Positions 1-9,883 of a stretch of DNA of 64,000 nucleotides are shown here, piece after piece. Where the stretch lies: positions 1-64,000 of the forward strand of contig NZ_JAMYWQ010000010.1 in the NCBI RefSeq assembly GCF_024160145.1, in the 5' to 3' direction. Each line of letters opens with the position of its first letter. Position 1 is the stretch's first letter. Source of the stretch: Serratia nevei (GTDB lineage Bacteria; Pseudomonadota; Gammaproteobacteria; Enterobacterales; Enterobacteriaceae). The notes beneath the pieces were generated by a model. It had not been told where the DNA came from. It saw only the letters and a program-made list of their open reading frames with translations, and ran no database searches. A program made the translations under genes and the position numbers.

Positions 1-76
1 CGGTCTGCCGTTGGCTGCCAAGCCCGGCAAGGTAATACCGGACGGCATTGAGTTTGTCTTGCAGTGAATACTTCAT
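1..76 (-). CDS. IS3-family transposase OrfA, N-terminal fragment (partial)
   Basis: The minus-strand frame starts at 76 with Met-Lys-Tyr-Ser-Leu-Gln-Asp-Lys and runs off the window after about 25 residues. A GGAGG ribosome-binding site lies about ten bases upstream. The start resembles the helix-turn-helix OrfA proteins of IS150-group elements, which bind the terminal repeats and work with a DDE-type OrfB. Only the start can be seen, so intactness is unknown. Confidence 0.6.
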   Translation of the reverse strand, partial: MKYSLQDKLNAVRYYLAGLGSQRQT

Positions 77-127
77 AAAGCTGCACCTCCAAATGTCAGA
101 TGTGTCCAACATTTGGGGTGCAGTTCA
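1..127 (-). mobile_element. End of an IS3-family (IS150-group-like) insertion sequence, cut by the window edge
   Basis: The segment from the window edge to about 127 ends in a terminal repeat at 103-127 which, read on the minus strand, begins TGAACTGCACCCC, the kind of tip seen in IS150-group elements. Just inside it lies the start of a transposase-type gene with a GGAGG ribosome-binding site. Only one end is visible, so neither the second terminal repeat nor a target-site duplication can be checked. The element sits about 31 bases past the thyA stop codon, where enterobacteria usually carry prepilin-type genes and recC. Confidence 0.7.
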
Positions 128-158
128 TCGCTGCGCCCCTGATGTGATGCGGTTAAGG

Positions 159-953
159 TCAGATCGCGACCGGCGCCTTGATGGCCGGATGCGGATCGTA
201 ACCTTCGATCTCGAAGTCTTCGAAACGGTAATCGAACAGCGAAGCCGGTTTGCGTTTGATCACCAGTTTCGGCAACGGACGCGGTTCACGCGTCAGCTGC
301 AGCTGAGTCTGTTCCATGTGGTTGCTGTACAGGTGGGTATCGCCGCCGGTCCAGACGAAATCGCCTACGTCCAGATCGCACTGCTGCGCCATCATGTGCA
401 CCAACAGCGCGTAACTGGCGATGTTGAACGGTAGGCCGAGGAAGACGTCGCAGGAACGCTGGTACAGCTGGCAAGAGAGCTTGCCGTCCGCCACATAGAA
501 CTGGAAGAACGCGTGGCACGGCGCCAACGCCATCTGATCCAGCTCGCCGACGTTCCAGGCGGAAACGATGATGCGGCGCGAATCCGGATCCTGCTTCAGC
601 TGTTGGAGGACGTTGCTCAGCTGATCGATCTGGCGGCCGTCCGCGGCGCCCCAGGCGCGCCACTGTTTGCCGTACACCGGGCCGAGATCGCCGTTTTCAT
701 CGGCCCACTCGTCCCAAATGGTGACCTTGTTGTCACGCAGGTAGGCGATGTTGGTATCGCCGTTCAGGAACCATAACAGCTCATGAATGATCGAACGCAG
801 GTGACATTTCTTGGTGGTCACCAACGGGAAACCTTCCTGCAAGTTGAAACGCATCTGGTGGCCGAAAATCGACAGCGTGCCAGTGCCGGTACGGTCGGCT
901 TTAGGGGTGCCCTCGGCGAGCACCTTGTTCATCAAATCCAGATACTGTTTCAT
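159..953 (-). CDS. thyA: Thymidylate synthase
   Basis: Thymidylate synthase methylates dUMP to dTMP with methylenetetrahydrofolate in the cytoplasm and is the de novo source of thymidylate. The 264 residues equal the E. coli length. The active-site Cys lies in [12 protein letters not shown] and the dUMP-binding stretch [13 protein letters not shown] is intact. The protein ends in the conserved IKAPVAI. The start at 953 follows lgt by 7 bases, and the lgt-thyA pairing is the usual enterobacterial one. The insertion sequence just downstream does not touch the reading frame. Confidence 0.98.
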   Translation of the reverse strand: MKQYLDLMNKVLAEGTPKADRTGTGTLSIFGHQMRFNLQEGFPLVTTKKCHLRSIIHELLWFLNGDTNIAYLRDNKVTIWDEWADENGDLGPVYGKQWRAWGAADGRQIDQLSNVLQQLKQDPDSRRIIVSAWNVGELDQMALAPCHAFFQFYVADGKLSCQLYQRSCDVFLGLPFNIASYALLVHMMAQQCDLDVGDFVWTGGDTHLYSNHMEQTQLQLTREPRPLPKLVIKRKPASLFDYRFEDFEIEGYDPHPAIKAPVAI

Positions 954-960
954 TTGTCCC

Positions 961-1833
961 TCACGACAGTTGTTGCTGCGGGCGACGACGGTACGCCCAA
1001 ATCATCATAATAACACCGGCCACCACCATCGGGATGGACAGGATCTGCCCCATGCTGATCACGCCGTCGAACAGGCCGAGCTGCGCATCCGGCTGGCGGA
1101 ACGCTTCAACGATGATGCGGAATGCGCCATAACCGATCAGGAACAGGCCCGATACGGCGCCCATCGGCCGCGGCTTGCGGATGAACAGGTTCAGAATGAT
1201 AAACAGCACCACGCCTTCCAGCAGCAGTTCATACAGCTGGGACGGGTGGCGCGGCAGTACGCCGTACTGATTCAGCAGCGGCAGCAGAGAAGGATCGGCG
1301 GCGGCGAGGGCCACGTCTTCGCTGCGCGAACTTGGGAACAGCATCGCCCAAGGGGTATCGGTAGTCACGCGGCCCCACAGTTCACCGTTGATGAAGTTGC
1401 CGAGGCGGCCGGCGCCCAGGCCGAACGGAATCAGTGGCGCGATAAAATCGGAAACCTGGAAGAAGGTGCGTTTGGTGCGGCGAGCGAACCAGAACATCAC
1501 CAGAATCACCCCCATCAAGCCGCCGTGGAACGACATGCCGCCATCCCAGACCTTGAACAGATAGAGCGGGTTATCCAGGAACAGCGGCAGGTTATAGAAC
1601 AGCACATAGCCTACGCGGCCGCCGACGAATACGCCCAGGAAACCGGCGTAGAGCAGGTTTTCAACTTCGTCTTTGGTCCAGCCGCTGCCCGGCTTGTTGG
1701 CGCGGCGCACCGCCAGCCACATGGCAAAAACGAAGCCGACCAGGTACATCAGGCCGTACCAATGCAGAGAAACCGGGCCAATGGAGAAAATGACCGGATC
1801 AAATTTAGGAAACGCCAGATAGCTATTGCTCAT
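961..1833 (-). CDS. lgt: Prolipoprotein diacylglyceryl transferase
   Basis: Lgt moves a diacylglyceryl group from phosphatidylglycerol to the lipobox cysteine of prolipoproteins, the first step of lipoprotein maturation at the inner membrane. The 290-residue protein has several hydrophobic segments and the family signature [14 protein letters not shown] near the middle. It begins with the typical N-terminus reading [16 protein letters not shown]. It lies 7 bases upstream of thyA and is probably co-transcribed with it. The 219 bases separating it from ptsP hold no gene. Confidence 0.98.
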   Translation of the reverse strand: MSNSYLAFPKFDPVIFSIGPVSLHWYGLMYLVGFVFAMWLAVRRANKPGSGWTKDEVENLLYAGFLGVFVGGRVGYVLFYNLPLFLDNPLYLFKVWDGGMSFHGGLMGVILVMFWFARRTKRTFFQVSDFIAPLIPFGLGAGRLGNFINGELWGRVTTDTPWAMLFPSSRSEDVALAAADPSLLPLLNQYGVLPRHPSQLYELLLEGVVLFIILNLFIRKPRPMGAVSGLFLIGYGAFRIIVEAFRQPDAQLGLFDGVISMGQILSIPMVVAGVIMMIWAYRRRPQQQLS

Positions 1834-2052
1834 CTATCACCACAACATGTCTGTTATTTTTCCCCATGCGGGGGCGGCAGGTGCCAAGCGGCGACGAAGG
1901 TTGTCCCGCCTTGCTAACGGCAGCGTTGGCCGCTGCGGTGTGCAAGGCGACGAGCATGCGCCGCGCTGAGGTTGCGCATCATAACATAGGCTTAACGCAG
2001 TCCGGTCCGGCGGAGCGGGAAAAGTTCTGTAAAAAATCACACCGCGCGGCGG

Positions 2053-4299
2053 CTAGCGGCCCCCGCGGATCAACCCGCCCATGCCACGCCGTTCCATGAA
2101 CGCCGCCACCAGATGGCGCACTTCAGTGGTCATCTGGGTGTTCAATACCCGGCGCGCCAGCACCTCAGCGTCGGACAGTTCGATATGCCGCAGCAGGTAT
2201 TTGATGCGCGCCACGCTACGGCCGTTCATGCTCAGATTGCGATACCCCATGCCCACCAGCAACAGCGCGCCCATGGGATCGCCGGCCAGCTCACCGCACA
2301 GGCCAAGCTGCAACCCGGCCGCTTTCCCCTGATCGGCGATCAATTTCAGCACCTGCAGCATCGCGGGATGCAGGCTGTCATACAGCGAGGCGACGCGAGT
2401 ATTGTTGCGATCCACCGCCAGCAGGTACTGGGTCAAGTCGTTGGTACCGACCGAGATGAAATCGACGCGCCCGGCCAAATGCGGGATCAGGAAAATCATC
2501 GACGGCACCTCCAGCATCACGCCGATTTTCGGTTTCGGGATCGCATAGCCGAGCACCTCTTCCACCTCGCGTCCGGCCCGGTCAATCAGGCGTTTGGCCT
2601 CGTCGACCTCTTCCAGGCTGGTGACCATCGGCAGCAGAATACCCAGGTTGCCGGTGCCGGCGTTGGCGCGCAGCATGGCGCGCACCTGAATCAAAAAGAT
2701 CTCCGGCTGATCCAGAGTGATGCGGATGCCGCGCCAGCCCAGGCAGGGGTTCTCTTCGCTGATCGGCATATAGGGCAGCTGCTTGTCAGCGCCGATGTCC
2801 AGCGTGCGCAGCGTGACCGGTTTGCTCGGGTAAAGCTGCAGCATGCCTTGATACTGCGCAACCTGCTCCTCTTCGGAGGGGAAACCGCTTTGCAACATGA
2901 ACGGGATTTCGGTGCGGTACAGCCCCACGCCATCTACCCGGCCGCCCAACAGCTGTTCGTGTTCCGGGCTGAGGCCGGCGTTCAGCATCACCTGAATGCG
3001 TTCACCGCTTTTCAACTGCGCCGGCTGTTCGACGTCGTCTTCCGCCAGCTTGCTCAGCTCCAGCTCTTCGCTGATCAGCCGTTGATATTCCTGCACCAGC
3101 ACTGGTTCAGGATCGACCAGCAGTTCACCGCGATAACCGTCGACGATCAGCAGCCGCTGGCTGAGCAGAGAAGGTTGGATATCGGCGCCCATCACCGTCG
3201 GCACCCCCATCGCACGCACCAGAATCGCCGCATGCGAGTTGGCGGCGCCGTCGCGCACCACCACGCCGACCAGGCGATCCTGCGGCACTTCGGCCAGCAA
3301 TGTTGCGGTCAGTTCATCCGCCACCAGCACGAAACGCGCCGGCCACTGGGTGGCGCCCTGGGTGGTGTCGTCGAGGTGGAACAACAGGCGCTGGCCCAGC
3401 GCGCGCAGGTCGCTGCCGCGCTCGCGCATGTAGGTATCCTGCAGTTTGGCGAACTGCTCGGCAAAGGCCTCTATCACCTGCTTCACCGCCCACTCCGCCA
3501 CCGACCCGTTGTCGATTTCAGCGAACAGTTCGCGCTTCAGGCGGGCGTCATTTAACAGGTGAGAGTAAAGATCGAAGATCGCCGCGCTCTCTTTTTGCGA
3601 GCTGGCGGAAAAACGCTTGCTGAAACGACGGAATTCCGCGCCGGCTTCTTCCAGCGCCAGCGTCAGGCGCTCGCGCTCGCTGGCGGTATCCAGCGTCGAC
3701 GCGCGATAAACCTGATCGAGCGAGGGCTGGCTGCTGTCCTGCCACCCTTCCGCCACCGCCACGCCGGGCGAAGCCGCCAGCGCGCGCACGCGCGTTTGGC
3801 GATACTGGCCGAAAATGGCGTTGAGCTGCGACTGCGAAAGGATCCCGGCCATCTGCGTGGCCAGGGTCACCATAAACGACTCTTCGCTTTCGTCGAACTG
3901 ACGCAGCTCGCGCTGCTGCACCACCAGCACGCCCAACAGCTGGCGCCGATGAATGATAGGTACGCCGAGGAAGGATCGGAAGCGATCCTCTTTCACCTGC
4001 GGCACATATTTGAAGCTGGGGTGGCTTTGCGCATCAGCCAGGTTGATAGGCTCGGCCCGGCGGCCGACCAACCCGACGACGCCTTCGTCAAACGCCAATG
4101 CGATAGTGCGCCCGCGCGGCTTTTTCAGCCCGCGCGTGGCCATCAGGTAGTAGCAGCGACGATCGTTGTCCGCCAGGTAGATGGAGCATACTTCGGTGTC
4201 CATCGCCAGACAGGTTTCATTGACCAGCAGATCCAGCGCATCCGTCAGACTGGCCGCCGCGGCCACCTTCTCTACAATTTCTCGCAAGCGCGTGAGCAT
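2053..4299 (-). CDS. ptsP: Phosphoenolpyruvate-protein phosphotransferase PtsP (EI-Ntr)
   Basis: PtsP is the first enzyme of the nitrogen-related phosphotransferase chain PtsP-NPr-PtsN, passing phosphate from PEP to NPr; it acts in regulation rather than sugar uptake. The 748 residues show an N-terminal GAF domain (about 1-160), then enzyme-I domains. The phosphohistidine motif GAANSHAAILVRAMGVP and the C-terminal PEP-binding barrel, including SVGTNDLTQYLLAVDR and GLCGELAGDP, are present. The start at 4299 lies 12 bases after the rppH stop, which suggests co-transcription as in E. coli. Confidence 0.97.
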   Translation of the reverse strand: MLTRLREIVEKVAAAASLTDALDLLVNETCLAMDTEVCSIYLADNDRRCYYLMATRGLKKPRGRTIALAFDEGVVGLVGRRAEPINLADAQSHPSFKYVPQVKEDRFRSFLGVPIIHRRQLLGVLVVQQRELRQFDESEESFMVTLATQMAGILSQSQLNAIFGQYRQTRVRALAASPGVAVAEGWQDSSQPSLDQVYRASTLDTASERERLTLALEEAGAEFRRFSKRFSASSQKESAAIFDLYSHLLNDARLKRELFAEIDNGSVAEWAVKQVIEAFAEQFAKLQDTYMRERGSDLRALGQRLLFHLDDTTQGATQWPARFVLVADELTATLLAEVPQDRLVGVVVRDGAANSHAAILVRAMGVPTVMGADIQPSLLSQRLLIVDGYRGELLVDPEPVLVQEYQRLISEELELSKLAEDDVEQPAQLKSGERIQVMLNAGLSPEHEQLLGGRVDGVGLYRTEIPFMLQSGFPSEEEQVAQYQGMLQLYPSKPVTLRTLDIGADKQLPYMPISEENPCLGWRGIRITLDQPEIFLIQVRAMLRANAGTGNLGILLPMVTSLEEVDEAKRLIDRAGREVEEVLGYAIPKPKIGVMLEVPSMIFLIPHLAGRVDFISVGTNDLTQYLLAVDRNNTRVASLYDSLHPAMLQVLKLIADQGKAAGLQLGLCGELAGDPMGALLLVGMGYRNLSMNGRSVARIKYLLRHIELSDAEVLARRVLNTQMTTEVRHLVAAFMERRGMGGLIRGGR

Positions 4300-4311
4300 A
4301 GTCTGCTTAAC

Positions 4312-4842
4312 TTAACCTCTCTTTCGGCGATAAGCGGGGGCCTGCTGCCGCGGCGCCGCCTGTTCTTGCATCGGCATCACGGTCACGGCGAATTCTTTCA
4401 TCACCCGGCGGTAGACGTCGCGTTTGAACGACACCACCTGGCGCACCGGATACCAGAAGCTCACCCAGCGCCAACCGTCAAACTCCGGCGTGCTGCTGCG
4501 CTGCATGTTGATATCAGCGTCATTGCACAGTAGCTGCAACAAAAACCATTTTTGCTTTTGGCCGATACAAACCGGCTTTGTGTCCCAACGCACCAAACGT
4601 TTCGGCAATTTATAGCGCAACCAGTTGCGGGTCGAAGCCAGGATACGCACATCCTTTTTACTCAGCCCCACTTCTTCGAACAGCTCACGGTACATCGCCT
4701 GCTCCGCAGTTTCGCCAGGGTTAATCCCCCCTTGGGGAAACTGCCAGGAGTGCTGACCGTAACGGCGGGCCCATAAGACCTGCCCCTGACGATTACAGAT
4801 TACGATACCAACATTCGGGCGGTAGCCATCATCATCGATCAC
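4312..4842 (-). CDS. rppH: RNA pyrophosphohydrolase RppH (Nudix)
   Basis: RppH removes pyrophosphate from the 5' end of primary transcripts, which primes RNase E-dependent decay. The 176-residue protein has the N-terminus [15 protein letters not shown] and a full Nudix box, [22 protein letters not shown], followed by L. It is the first gene of a probable rppH-ptsP operon. The region upstream of its start is the DnaA-box-containing gap that separates it from the divergent mutH. Confidence 0.98.
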   Translation of the reverse strand: MIDDDGYRPNVGIVICNRQGQVLWARRYGQHSWQFPQGGINPGETAEQAMYRELFEEVGLSKKDVRILASTRNWLRYKLPKRLVRWDTKPVCIGQKQKWFLLQLLCNDADINMQRSSTPEFDGWRWVSFWYPVRQVVSFKRDVYRRVMKEFAVTVMPMQEQAAPRQQAPAYRRKRG

Positions 4843-5539
4843 CGGACTACCTCGATAAGCTTAAATTCGCATAGATGTCCTGATTGTTTCACACAAGCTA
4901 CAGGCGGTAAACCACTGCTTTACGGCGCTGCAGCGCCGGATAACATTGGGATAACTCACAGATATAGGCAAAGTTATAAACATACCCCAGCCTTTCAGAC
5001 CGGTTTTATTCACTTTTTCTGTGGATAGGTGTGTGCAGAACTCGAGGGATAAGCCGGTAAAACTCTTAAACCCCAAAATCCCCCTTCACCCTAATAAATA
5101 AATATTAAATTTAAAAACAAACAGTTAAATAACACACCACCGTTATGTACAGGTCAAAAATGTGATCTATGCACGGTAAGGATCTTACCCTGGCGAAAGA
5201 TCCATCAACGCCGTTTTTATCCACAGATTATCCGGGCAAGTTACGCACAAAACGGACAAATTCGTAAAAATCCGCCCGAGTCAAGGCTGTAAATTGAACC
5301 AGTGATCGGCAAAAATTTGGGTTATCCCATAAATCTGTGGATAAATAGGTGTAAGATCCTGTTTATTGTCGGTGGCTTCAGGTGAACAAGCCCTGCCAGT
5401 ACATTGGCACCCGCGCAATGAAAGGAAAAAAGTCATGTAAAATCATGCTACTATTATTCTTTTCCCCAGGCGATGGCAGCTATCGTTCGCCGTGTATAAT
5501 CGCAGTACGTTTTTCAACCAAATTCGACAGGCTTGATTT
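4843..5539. promoter_or_regulatory. Intergenic region with DnaA boxes, candidate DARS2 (DnaA-reactivating sequence)
   Basis: This 697-base gap holds no convincing gene. It contains perfect DnaA boxes TTATCCACA at 5217-5225 (plus strand) and 5336-5344 (minus strand). Near matches are TTACGCACA at 5241-5249, TTATGTACA at 5143-5151 and CTATCCACA on the minus strand at 5020-5028. A very AT-rich tract lies at about 5090-5130. In E. coli the DARS2 locus, which turns ADP-DnaA back to ATP-DnaA, lies upstream of mutH in the same neighbourhood. Gene position and box clustering support the assignment; I did not identify the IHF and Fis sites. A TATAAT at 5495-5500 could be the -10 element for mutH. Confidence 0.7.
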
Positions 5540-6226
5540 ATGGCGTTTTTATCCCCTTTGCCGCCCCCGCCGGAAAATGAACGGCAGCTGTTTGAGCGCG
5601 CCCAGGCGCTGGCCGGCTTCCGGTTTGGCGAACTGGCCGCCCGCGCGCAGTTGCCGATCCCCAAGGATCTGAAACGCGACAAAGGTTGGGTGGGCATGCT
5701 GCTGGAGCTGTATCTCGGTGCCATGGCCGGCAGCAAACCGGAGCAGGACTTTCCCGAACTGGGCATCGAGTTGAAAACCATTCCTGTCGACGCCGTCGGT
5801 AAACCGCTGGAAACCACTTTCGTCTGCGTCGCCCCGCTCACCGGCAATAGCGGCGTCACCTGGGCCAGCAGCCACGTTCGCCACAAGTTGGCGCGCGTCT
5901 TGTGGATACCGGTAGAAGGCGAACGGCAGATCCCGCTGGCCGAACGCCGCATCGGCTCGCCGCTGCTGTGGAGCCCGAGCGCCGCAGAAGAAGAGATGCT
6001 GCGCCGCGATTGGGAAGAGTTGATGGATCTGATCGTACTCGGCCACGTAGAACGCATCACCGCGCGCCACGGCGAAGTGCTGCAGCTGCGCCCCAAAGCG
6101 GCCAACAGCAAGGCACTCACCGAAGCCATCGGCGAACAGGGGCAACCTATCATGACGCTGCCGCGCGGTTTCTATCTGAAAAAGAGTTTTACCGGCGCGC
6201 TGCTGGCAAGACATTTCTCAATCTAA
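5540..6226 (+). CDS. mutH: DNA mismatch repair endonuclease MutH
   Basis: MutH nicks the unmethylated strand at hemimethylated GATC sites once activated by MutS and MutL, directing mismatch repair to the new strand. The 228-residue protein has the catalytic Asp, Glu and Lys in [13 protein letters not shown] (D-x6-E-x-K), the conserved start [20 protein letters not shown] and the conserved C-terminal [14 protein letters not shown]. The ribosome-binding site is weak. The gene diverges from rppH across the DnaA-box region. Confidence 0.98.
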   Translation: MAFLSPLPPPPENERQLFERAQALAGFRFGELAARAQLPIPKDLKRDKGWVGMLLELYLGAMAGSKPEQDFPELGIELKTIPVDAVGKPLETTFVCVAPLTGNSGVTWASSHVRHKLARVLWIPVEGERQIPLAERRIGSPLLWSPSAAEEEMLRRDWEELMDLIVLGHVERITARHGEVLQLRPKAANSKALTEAIGEQGQPIMTLPRGFYLKKSFTGALLARHFSI

Positions 6227-6326
6227 GCGATTTCGTTTAACTCTGGTTTAGCTAGTCCTGTCAGCGCCACGATAAACGCGTATAATTCACGCTTTGCATT
6301 TATTAAGTATTAAGGTGTGCCGGGCA

Positions 6327-7043
6327 ATGTTCGAATGGATTATGGATCCCAATGCCTGGTTAGCGTTAGGCACGCTAACCATTCTTGAGATCGTACTGGG
6401 TATTGATAACATCATTTTTCTGTCGCTGGTGGTGGCCAAGCTGCCCAAAGCGCAACAGAACAAAGCTCGCCGGCTCGGGTTGGCCGCTGCCATGCTGATG
6501 CGCCTGGCGCTGTTGGCCTCTATCGCCTGGGTGATCCGCCTGACGCATCCGCTGTTCAGCGTGCTGGATCACACCGTTTCCGCCCGCGATCTGATCCTGC
6601 TGCTGGGGGGCCTGTTCCTGATCTGGAAAGCCAGCAAAGAGATCCACGAAACCATCGAAGGTTCAGAAGAAGAGCACCACACCAGGGTGCACAGCTTCTT
6701 CGGCGCGATCGTGCAAATCATGCTGCTGGATATTATCTTCAGTCTTGACTCGGTGATTACCGCCGTGGGCCTTTCCGACCATCTGTTCATTATGATGGCG
6801 GCAGTAGTGATCGCCGTCGGCGTGATGATGTTCGCCGCCCGGCCGATCGGCGAGTTCGTCAACCGCCATCCGTCGGTGAAAATGCTGGCGCTGGCGTTCC
6901 TGATCCTGGTGGGCTTCACGCTGATGCTGGAAAGTTTCCAGGTGCACGTACCGAAAGGCTACATCTACTTCGCCATGTTCTTCTCGATGTCAGTAGAAGC
7001 ACTCAATCTGATGCGCGGCAAGAAAAACCGCTCGCCGGAATAA
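6327..7043 (+). CDS. ygdQ: TerC-family integral membrane protein YgdQ
   Basis: This is a TerC/YgdQ-type inner-membrane protein; the wider family is linked to metal-ion handling, but the role of YgdQ is not established. The start chosen at 6327 (MFEWIMDPNAWLALGTL) gives 238 residues, close to the E. coli protein; an in-frame codon at 6294 would add 11 residues that do not look conserved. About seven hydrophobic segments are visible, with family acidic motifs in EIVLGIDNIIFLS and DIIFSLDSVITAVG. Synteny with mutH matches E. coli. Confidence 0.93.
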   Translation: MFEWIMDPNAWLALGTLTILEIVLGIDNIIFLSLVVAKLPKAQQNKARRLGLAAAMLMRLALLASIAWVIRLTHPLFSVLDHTVSARDLILLLGGLFLIWKASKEIHETIEGSEEEHHTRVHSFFGAIVQIMLLDIIFSLDSVITAVGLSDHLFIMMAAVVIAVGVMMFAARPIGEFVNRHPSVKMLALAFLILVGFTLMLESFQVHVPKGYIYFAMFFSMSVEALNLMRGKKNRSPE

Positions 7044-7051
7044 CCCTACCC

Positions 7052-7074
7052 GGAAGCCGCCATCGGCGGCTTCC
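7052..7074 (+). terminator. Stem-loop after ygdQ, possible terminator
   Basis: A perfect 10-base stem (GGAAGCCGCC with GGCGGCTTCC) and a 3-base loop starts 8 bases after the ygdQ stop codon. No strong T-run follows, so intrinsic termination is uncertain. Confidence 0.45.
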
Positions 7075-7198
7075 ATCGCTTCGTTGACCTCTCATTTCAC
7101 TTTTTCTTATCAGATAAAGACTTATCTGAGACGCCCTTCGCCGAGAGTTTGCTAATCTTGAAATCACAACGTTTTCTGCATAATCGAGGATCCGCAGG

Positions 7199-7417
7199 AT
7201 GAAAAAGTGGGTAATGGCTGTATCTGCGCTGGTGATGGTGGCCGGCCTGGCGGGATGTTCCAGCGACTACGTGATGGCGACCAAAGACGGCAACATGATC
7301 CTGACGCAAGGCAAACCGGAGATCGACAAAGATACTGGCCTCATCAGCTATAAAGACGAGAAAGGCAACCACCGCCAGATCAACGGCGATCAGGTTTCCC
7401 AGGTTATCGAACGCTAA
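7199..7417 (+). CDS. ygdR: YgdI/YgdR-family small lipoprotein
   Basis: This 72-residue protein has a lipoprotein signal peptide ending in GLAGC, with the lipidated Cys at position 20, then a short DUF903-type beta domain containing [20 protein letters not shown]. It is expected in the periplasm, anchored to the membrane. Its function in enterobacteria is not well defined. The position between mutH/ygdQ and tas matches E. coli. The choice of ygdR over the close paralogue ygdI is by synteny. Confidence 0.88.
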   Translation: MKKWVMAVSALVMVAGLAGCSSDYVMATKDGNMILTQGKPEIDKDTGLISYKDEKGNHRQINGDQVSQVIER

Positions 7418-7429
7418 TCACCGCCCGCC

Positions 7430-7457
7430 GGCTATCGTTCGTTCAAGCGCGATAGCC
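7430..7457 (+). terminator. Stem-loop after ygdR
   Basis: An 8-base inverted repeat (GGCTATCG and CGATAGCC) with a 12-base loop lies 12 bases past the ygdR stop. There is no T-run, so it may stabilise the transcript end rather than terminate it. Confidence 0.35.
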
Positions 7458-7622
7458 CCATTCGTGTCCGCACGGAATCCGCTTCCCCCATCTTCACCGC
7501 TTGGTTATAGTCAGGAAAGGCGACATCGCCGCCCGACGGACTTTGCGCCGTCTTCTGACATTGGGCTCCTGTTTCACCGGGCCGCGCGGCCCGTCAGCGC
7601 TAACAAGAAAGGAAGGCCGTTA

Positions 7623-8663
7623 ATGCAATACCACCGTATTCCCCACAGTTCTTTAGAAGTGAGCGTACTGGGACTGGGCACCATGACCTTTGGCGAACAG
7701 AACAGCGAAGCCGACGCCCATGCGCAACTGGACTATGCATTGGCCGCAGGCGTGAACCTGATAGACACCGCCGAACTGTACCCGGTGCCGCCCCGCCCGG
7801 AAACCCAGGGCCTGACCGAGAGCTATATCGGCAGTTGGATCAAGGCACGCGGCAATCGCGAAAAAATCGTCCTGGCCAGCAAAGTTTCGGGCCCGGTGCG
7901 CGGCACCGACAGCAGCATCCGCCCGCAGCAGGCGCTCGATCGCAAAAACATCCGCGCCGCGCTGGACGCCAGCCTCAAGCGGCTGAACACCGATTATCTC
8001 GATCTTTACCAATTGCACTGGCCGCAGCGCGCCACCAACTGCTTTGGCAAACTCAACTATCAATACACCGATGACAAAGCTACGGTTACGCTGCTGGAAA
8101 CGCTGGAGGCGCTGACCGAGCAGGTGCGCGCCGGCAAGATTCGCTATATCGGGGTTTCCAATGAAACGCCCTGGGGCGTGATGCGCTACCTGCAGTTGGC
8201 GGAGAAACACGAGCTGCCGCGCATCGTGTCGATTCAAAACCCGTACAGCCTGCTGAACCGCAGCTTTGAGATTGGCTTGGCCGAGATCAGCCAGCACGAA
8301 GGGGTGGAACTGCTGGCCTATTCCAGCCTGGCGTTCGGTACTCTGAGCGGCAAATACCTCAACGGCGCTAAACCGGCCGGTGCGCGCAATACGCTGTTCA
8401 CCCGCTTCAACCGTTATTCAGGGCAGCAAACCCAGCTGGCGATCGCCGAGTACGTGGCGCTGGCCAAAAAACACGGGCTGGACCCTTCGCAGATGGCCTT
8501 GGCCTTCGTGCGTCAACAGCCGTTCGTCGCCAGCACCCTGCTGGGCGCCACCACGCTGGAGCAGTTGAAAATCAACCTCGACAGCCTCGATGTGGTATTG
8601 GATGAGGACGTGCTGCAGGCGCTGGAAGAGATCCATACCCGGTTTACCATTCCGGCACCTTAA
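7623..8663 (+). CDS. tas: NADP(H)-dependent aldo/keto reductase Tas
   Basis: Tas is an aldo/keto reductase with a TIM-barrel fold; in E. coli it was found as a suppressor of a tyrosine auxotrophy in starved cells. The start at 7623 follows a good AAGGAAGG ribosome-binding site and gives 346 residues, the E. coli length. The family stretches GLGTMTFGEQNSEADAH and VNLIDTAELYPVPPRPET, which include the active-site Asp and Tyr, are present, as is the C-terminal cofactor region. It is transcribed alone and ends at a bidirectional terminator shared with lplT. Confidence 0.95.
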   Translation: MQYHRIPHSSLEVSVLGLGTMTFGEQNSEADAHAQLDYALAAGVNLIDTAELYPVPPRPETQGLTESYIGSWIKARGNREKIVLASKVSGPVRGTDSSIRPQQALDRKNIRAALDASLKRLNTDYLDLYQLHWPQRATNCFGKLNYQYTDDKATVTLLETLEALTEQVRAGKIRYIGVSNETPWGVMRYLQLAEKHELPRIVSIQNPYSLLNRSFEIGLAEISQHEGVELLAYSSLAFGTLSGKYLNGAKPAGARNTLFTRFNRYSGQQTQLAIAEYVALAKKHGLDPSQMALAFVRQQPFVASTLLGATTLEQLKINLDSLDVVLDEDVLQALEEIHTRFTIPAP

Positions 8664-8670
8664 TACAACC

Positions 8671-8698
8671 GGGGCGCAGCCAGGCTGCGCCCCGTTTT
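8671..8698. terminator. Bidirectional rho-independent terminator between tas and lplT
   Basis: An inverted repeat of GGGGCGCAGC and GCTGCGCCCC at 8671-8693 is followed by a T-run on the plus strand, directly after tas. The convergent lplT ends at 8699, so the same stem can serve the minus strand, although the T-run is on the plus side. Confidence 0.85.
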
Positions 8699-9883
8699 TT
8701 ACCGCCGCTGCGACCACCACAGCGCGCTAATCGCCAGCGCAAACACCACGCCAAACCCTACGCCGACGCCCACCACCGGCACGCCCAGCTTCACCACCAG
8801 CGAATACAGCGCCAGCATCAGCAACATGGCGGCGTTTTCACCCAGGTTTTGCACCGCGATCGCATTGCCGGCGCCGACCGAATGCTTGCCCCGCTCCTGC
8901 AGCAACGCATTGAGCGGCACCACGAAGAAGCCCCCCAGCATGCCGATGATCGCCAACAAGACATAGGCATTGAGCATGGTGGTTTGCAGCGCGAACACCG
9001 CGACCGCGACGCCGATCAGGATCCCGGCCGGCATGCAGCGTTTTACCGTTTTTAGCGTGACGAAGCGCGCGGCAGCGCCGGCCCCCACCACGATACCGAC
9101 GGCCACCATGGCGTTCAGCAGCGTCGGCGTGGCGTTATCGGCGATGCCGAGCGCCACCGGCACCCACAGCACCAGCAAAAAACGCAGCGTCACGCCGGCC
9201 CCCCAGAACAGGCTGGTGCCGATCAAGGAGAAACGCGTCTGCCCATCGCGCCATAGCGTGACGCAGGCAGTGAAGAAGCTGTGCGTCATGGCGCGCGGCC
9301 GCCACGATGCGCCGGGGCGCGCCGCCGCCAGACGCGGAATAGACAGGTTGGCGACCACCGCCACCGCGTAAACCAAGGCACAGGCCGCCAGCGCCGCCAC
9401 CACATGCCAGTCCGCCAAAATACCGCCGGCCACCGAACCGGTCAGAATGGCGGCGATGGTCGAGGCCTCCATCAGGCCGTTAGCCTTGACCAGCTTCTCG
9501 CCGCTGGTGATCTCGCCCAGAATGCCGTATTTGGCCGGCGAATACGCTGCGGCCCCTACGCCGACCAGGCTGTAACCGAGAAACGGGTTGAACCCAAAGC
9601 AGATCACCAACGCTCCCGCCAACTTCAGGGCGTTGGCGAACATCATCACCCGCCCTTTGGCGAAGCTGTCGGCCACCTGGCCGACGAATGGCGCCAGAAT
9701 GATGTAGGTGGCGACGAAGGCCATCTGCAGGATCGGCTGGCTCCAGTCCGGATACAGCTGCTGCTTGATCAACGCCAGCGTGGCGAACAGCAGCGCATTG
9801 TCGCCGAACGCCGAGAGGAACTGCGCGCTGATGACGGCAATCATGCCGCGTGACAGCAAAGGGGATTCGTTCGAAGGATTCAT
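8699..9883 (-). CDS. lplT: Lysophospholipid transporter LplT
   Basis: LplT is a major-facilitator-superfamily protein that flips lysophospholipids to the inner leaflet, where Aas re-acylates them. The 394-residue protein has about twelve hydrophobic segments and the conserved N-terminal stretch [20 protein letters not shown]. Its ATG overlaps the aas stop codon (TGATG at 9881-9885), which points to translational coupling with aas, matching the joint function of the pair. Confidence 0.96.
   Translation of the reverse strand: MNPSNESPLLSRGMIAVISAQFLSAFGDNALLFATLALIKQQLYPDWSQPILQMAFVATYIILAPFVGQVADSFAKGRVMMFANALKLAGALVICFGFNPFLGYSLVGVGAAAYSPAKYGILGEITSGEKLVKANGLMEASTIAAILTGSVAGGILADWHVVAALAACALVYAVAVVANLSIPRLAAARPGASWRPRAMTHSFFTACVTLWRDGQTRFSLIGTSLFWGAGVTLRFLLVLWVPVALGIADNATPTLLNAMVAVGIVVGAGAAARFVTLKTVKRCMPAGILIGVAVAVFALQTTMLNAYVLLAIIGMLGGFFVVPLNALLQERGKHSVGAGNAIAVQNLGENAAMLLMLALYSLVVKLGVPVVGVGVGFGVVFALAISALWWSQRR

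Noticed and set aside
1855-1880. Palindrome-like CCCC-ATGC-GGGG between lgt and ptsP as a terminator
   Set aside because: The stem is only four bases and no T-run follows in the direction of the genes.
2113-3555. Long plus-strand open frame of 480 codons opposite ptsP
   Set aside because: It is the antisense shadow of ptsP in GC-rich DNA; the Gln/His/Arg-rich product is typical of such shadows.
4861-5076. Open frame of 71 codons in the rppH-mutH gap
   Set aside because: It overlaps DnaA-box-like sequence, lacks a convincing ribosome-binding site and its product resembles no protein I know.
5217-5344. Possible replication origin in the DnaA-box region
   Set aside because: The box cluster sits between rppH and mutH, the DARS2 position; 13-mer unwinding repeats and mioC/gidA neighbours of oriC are absent.
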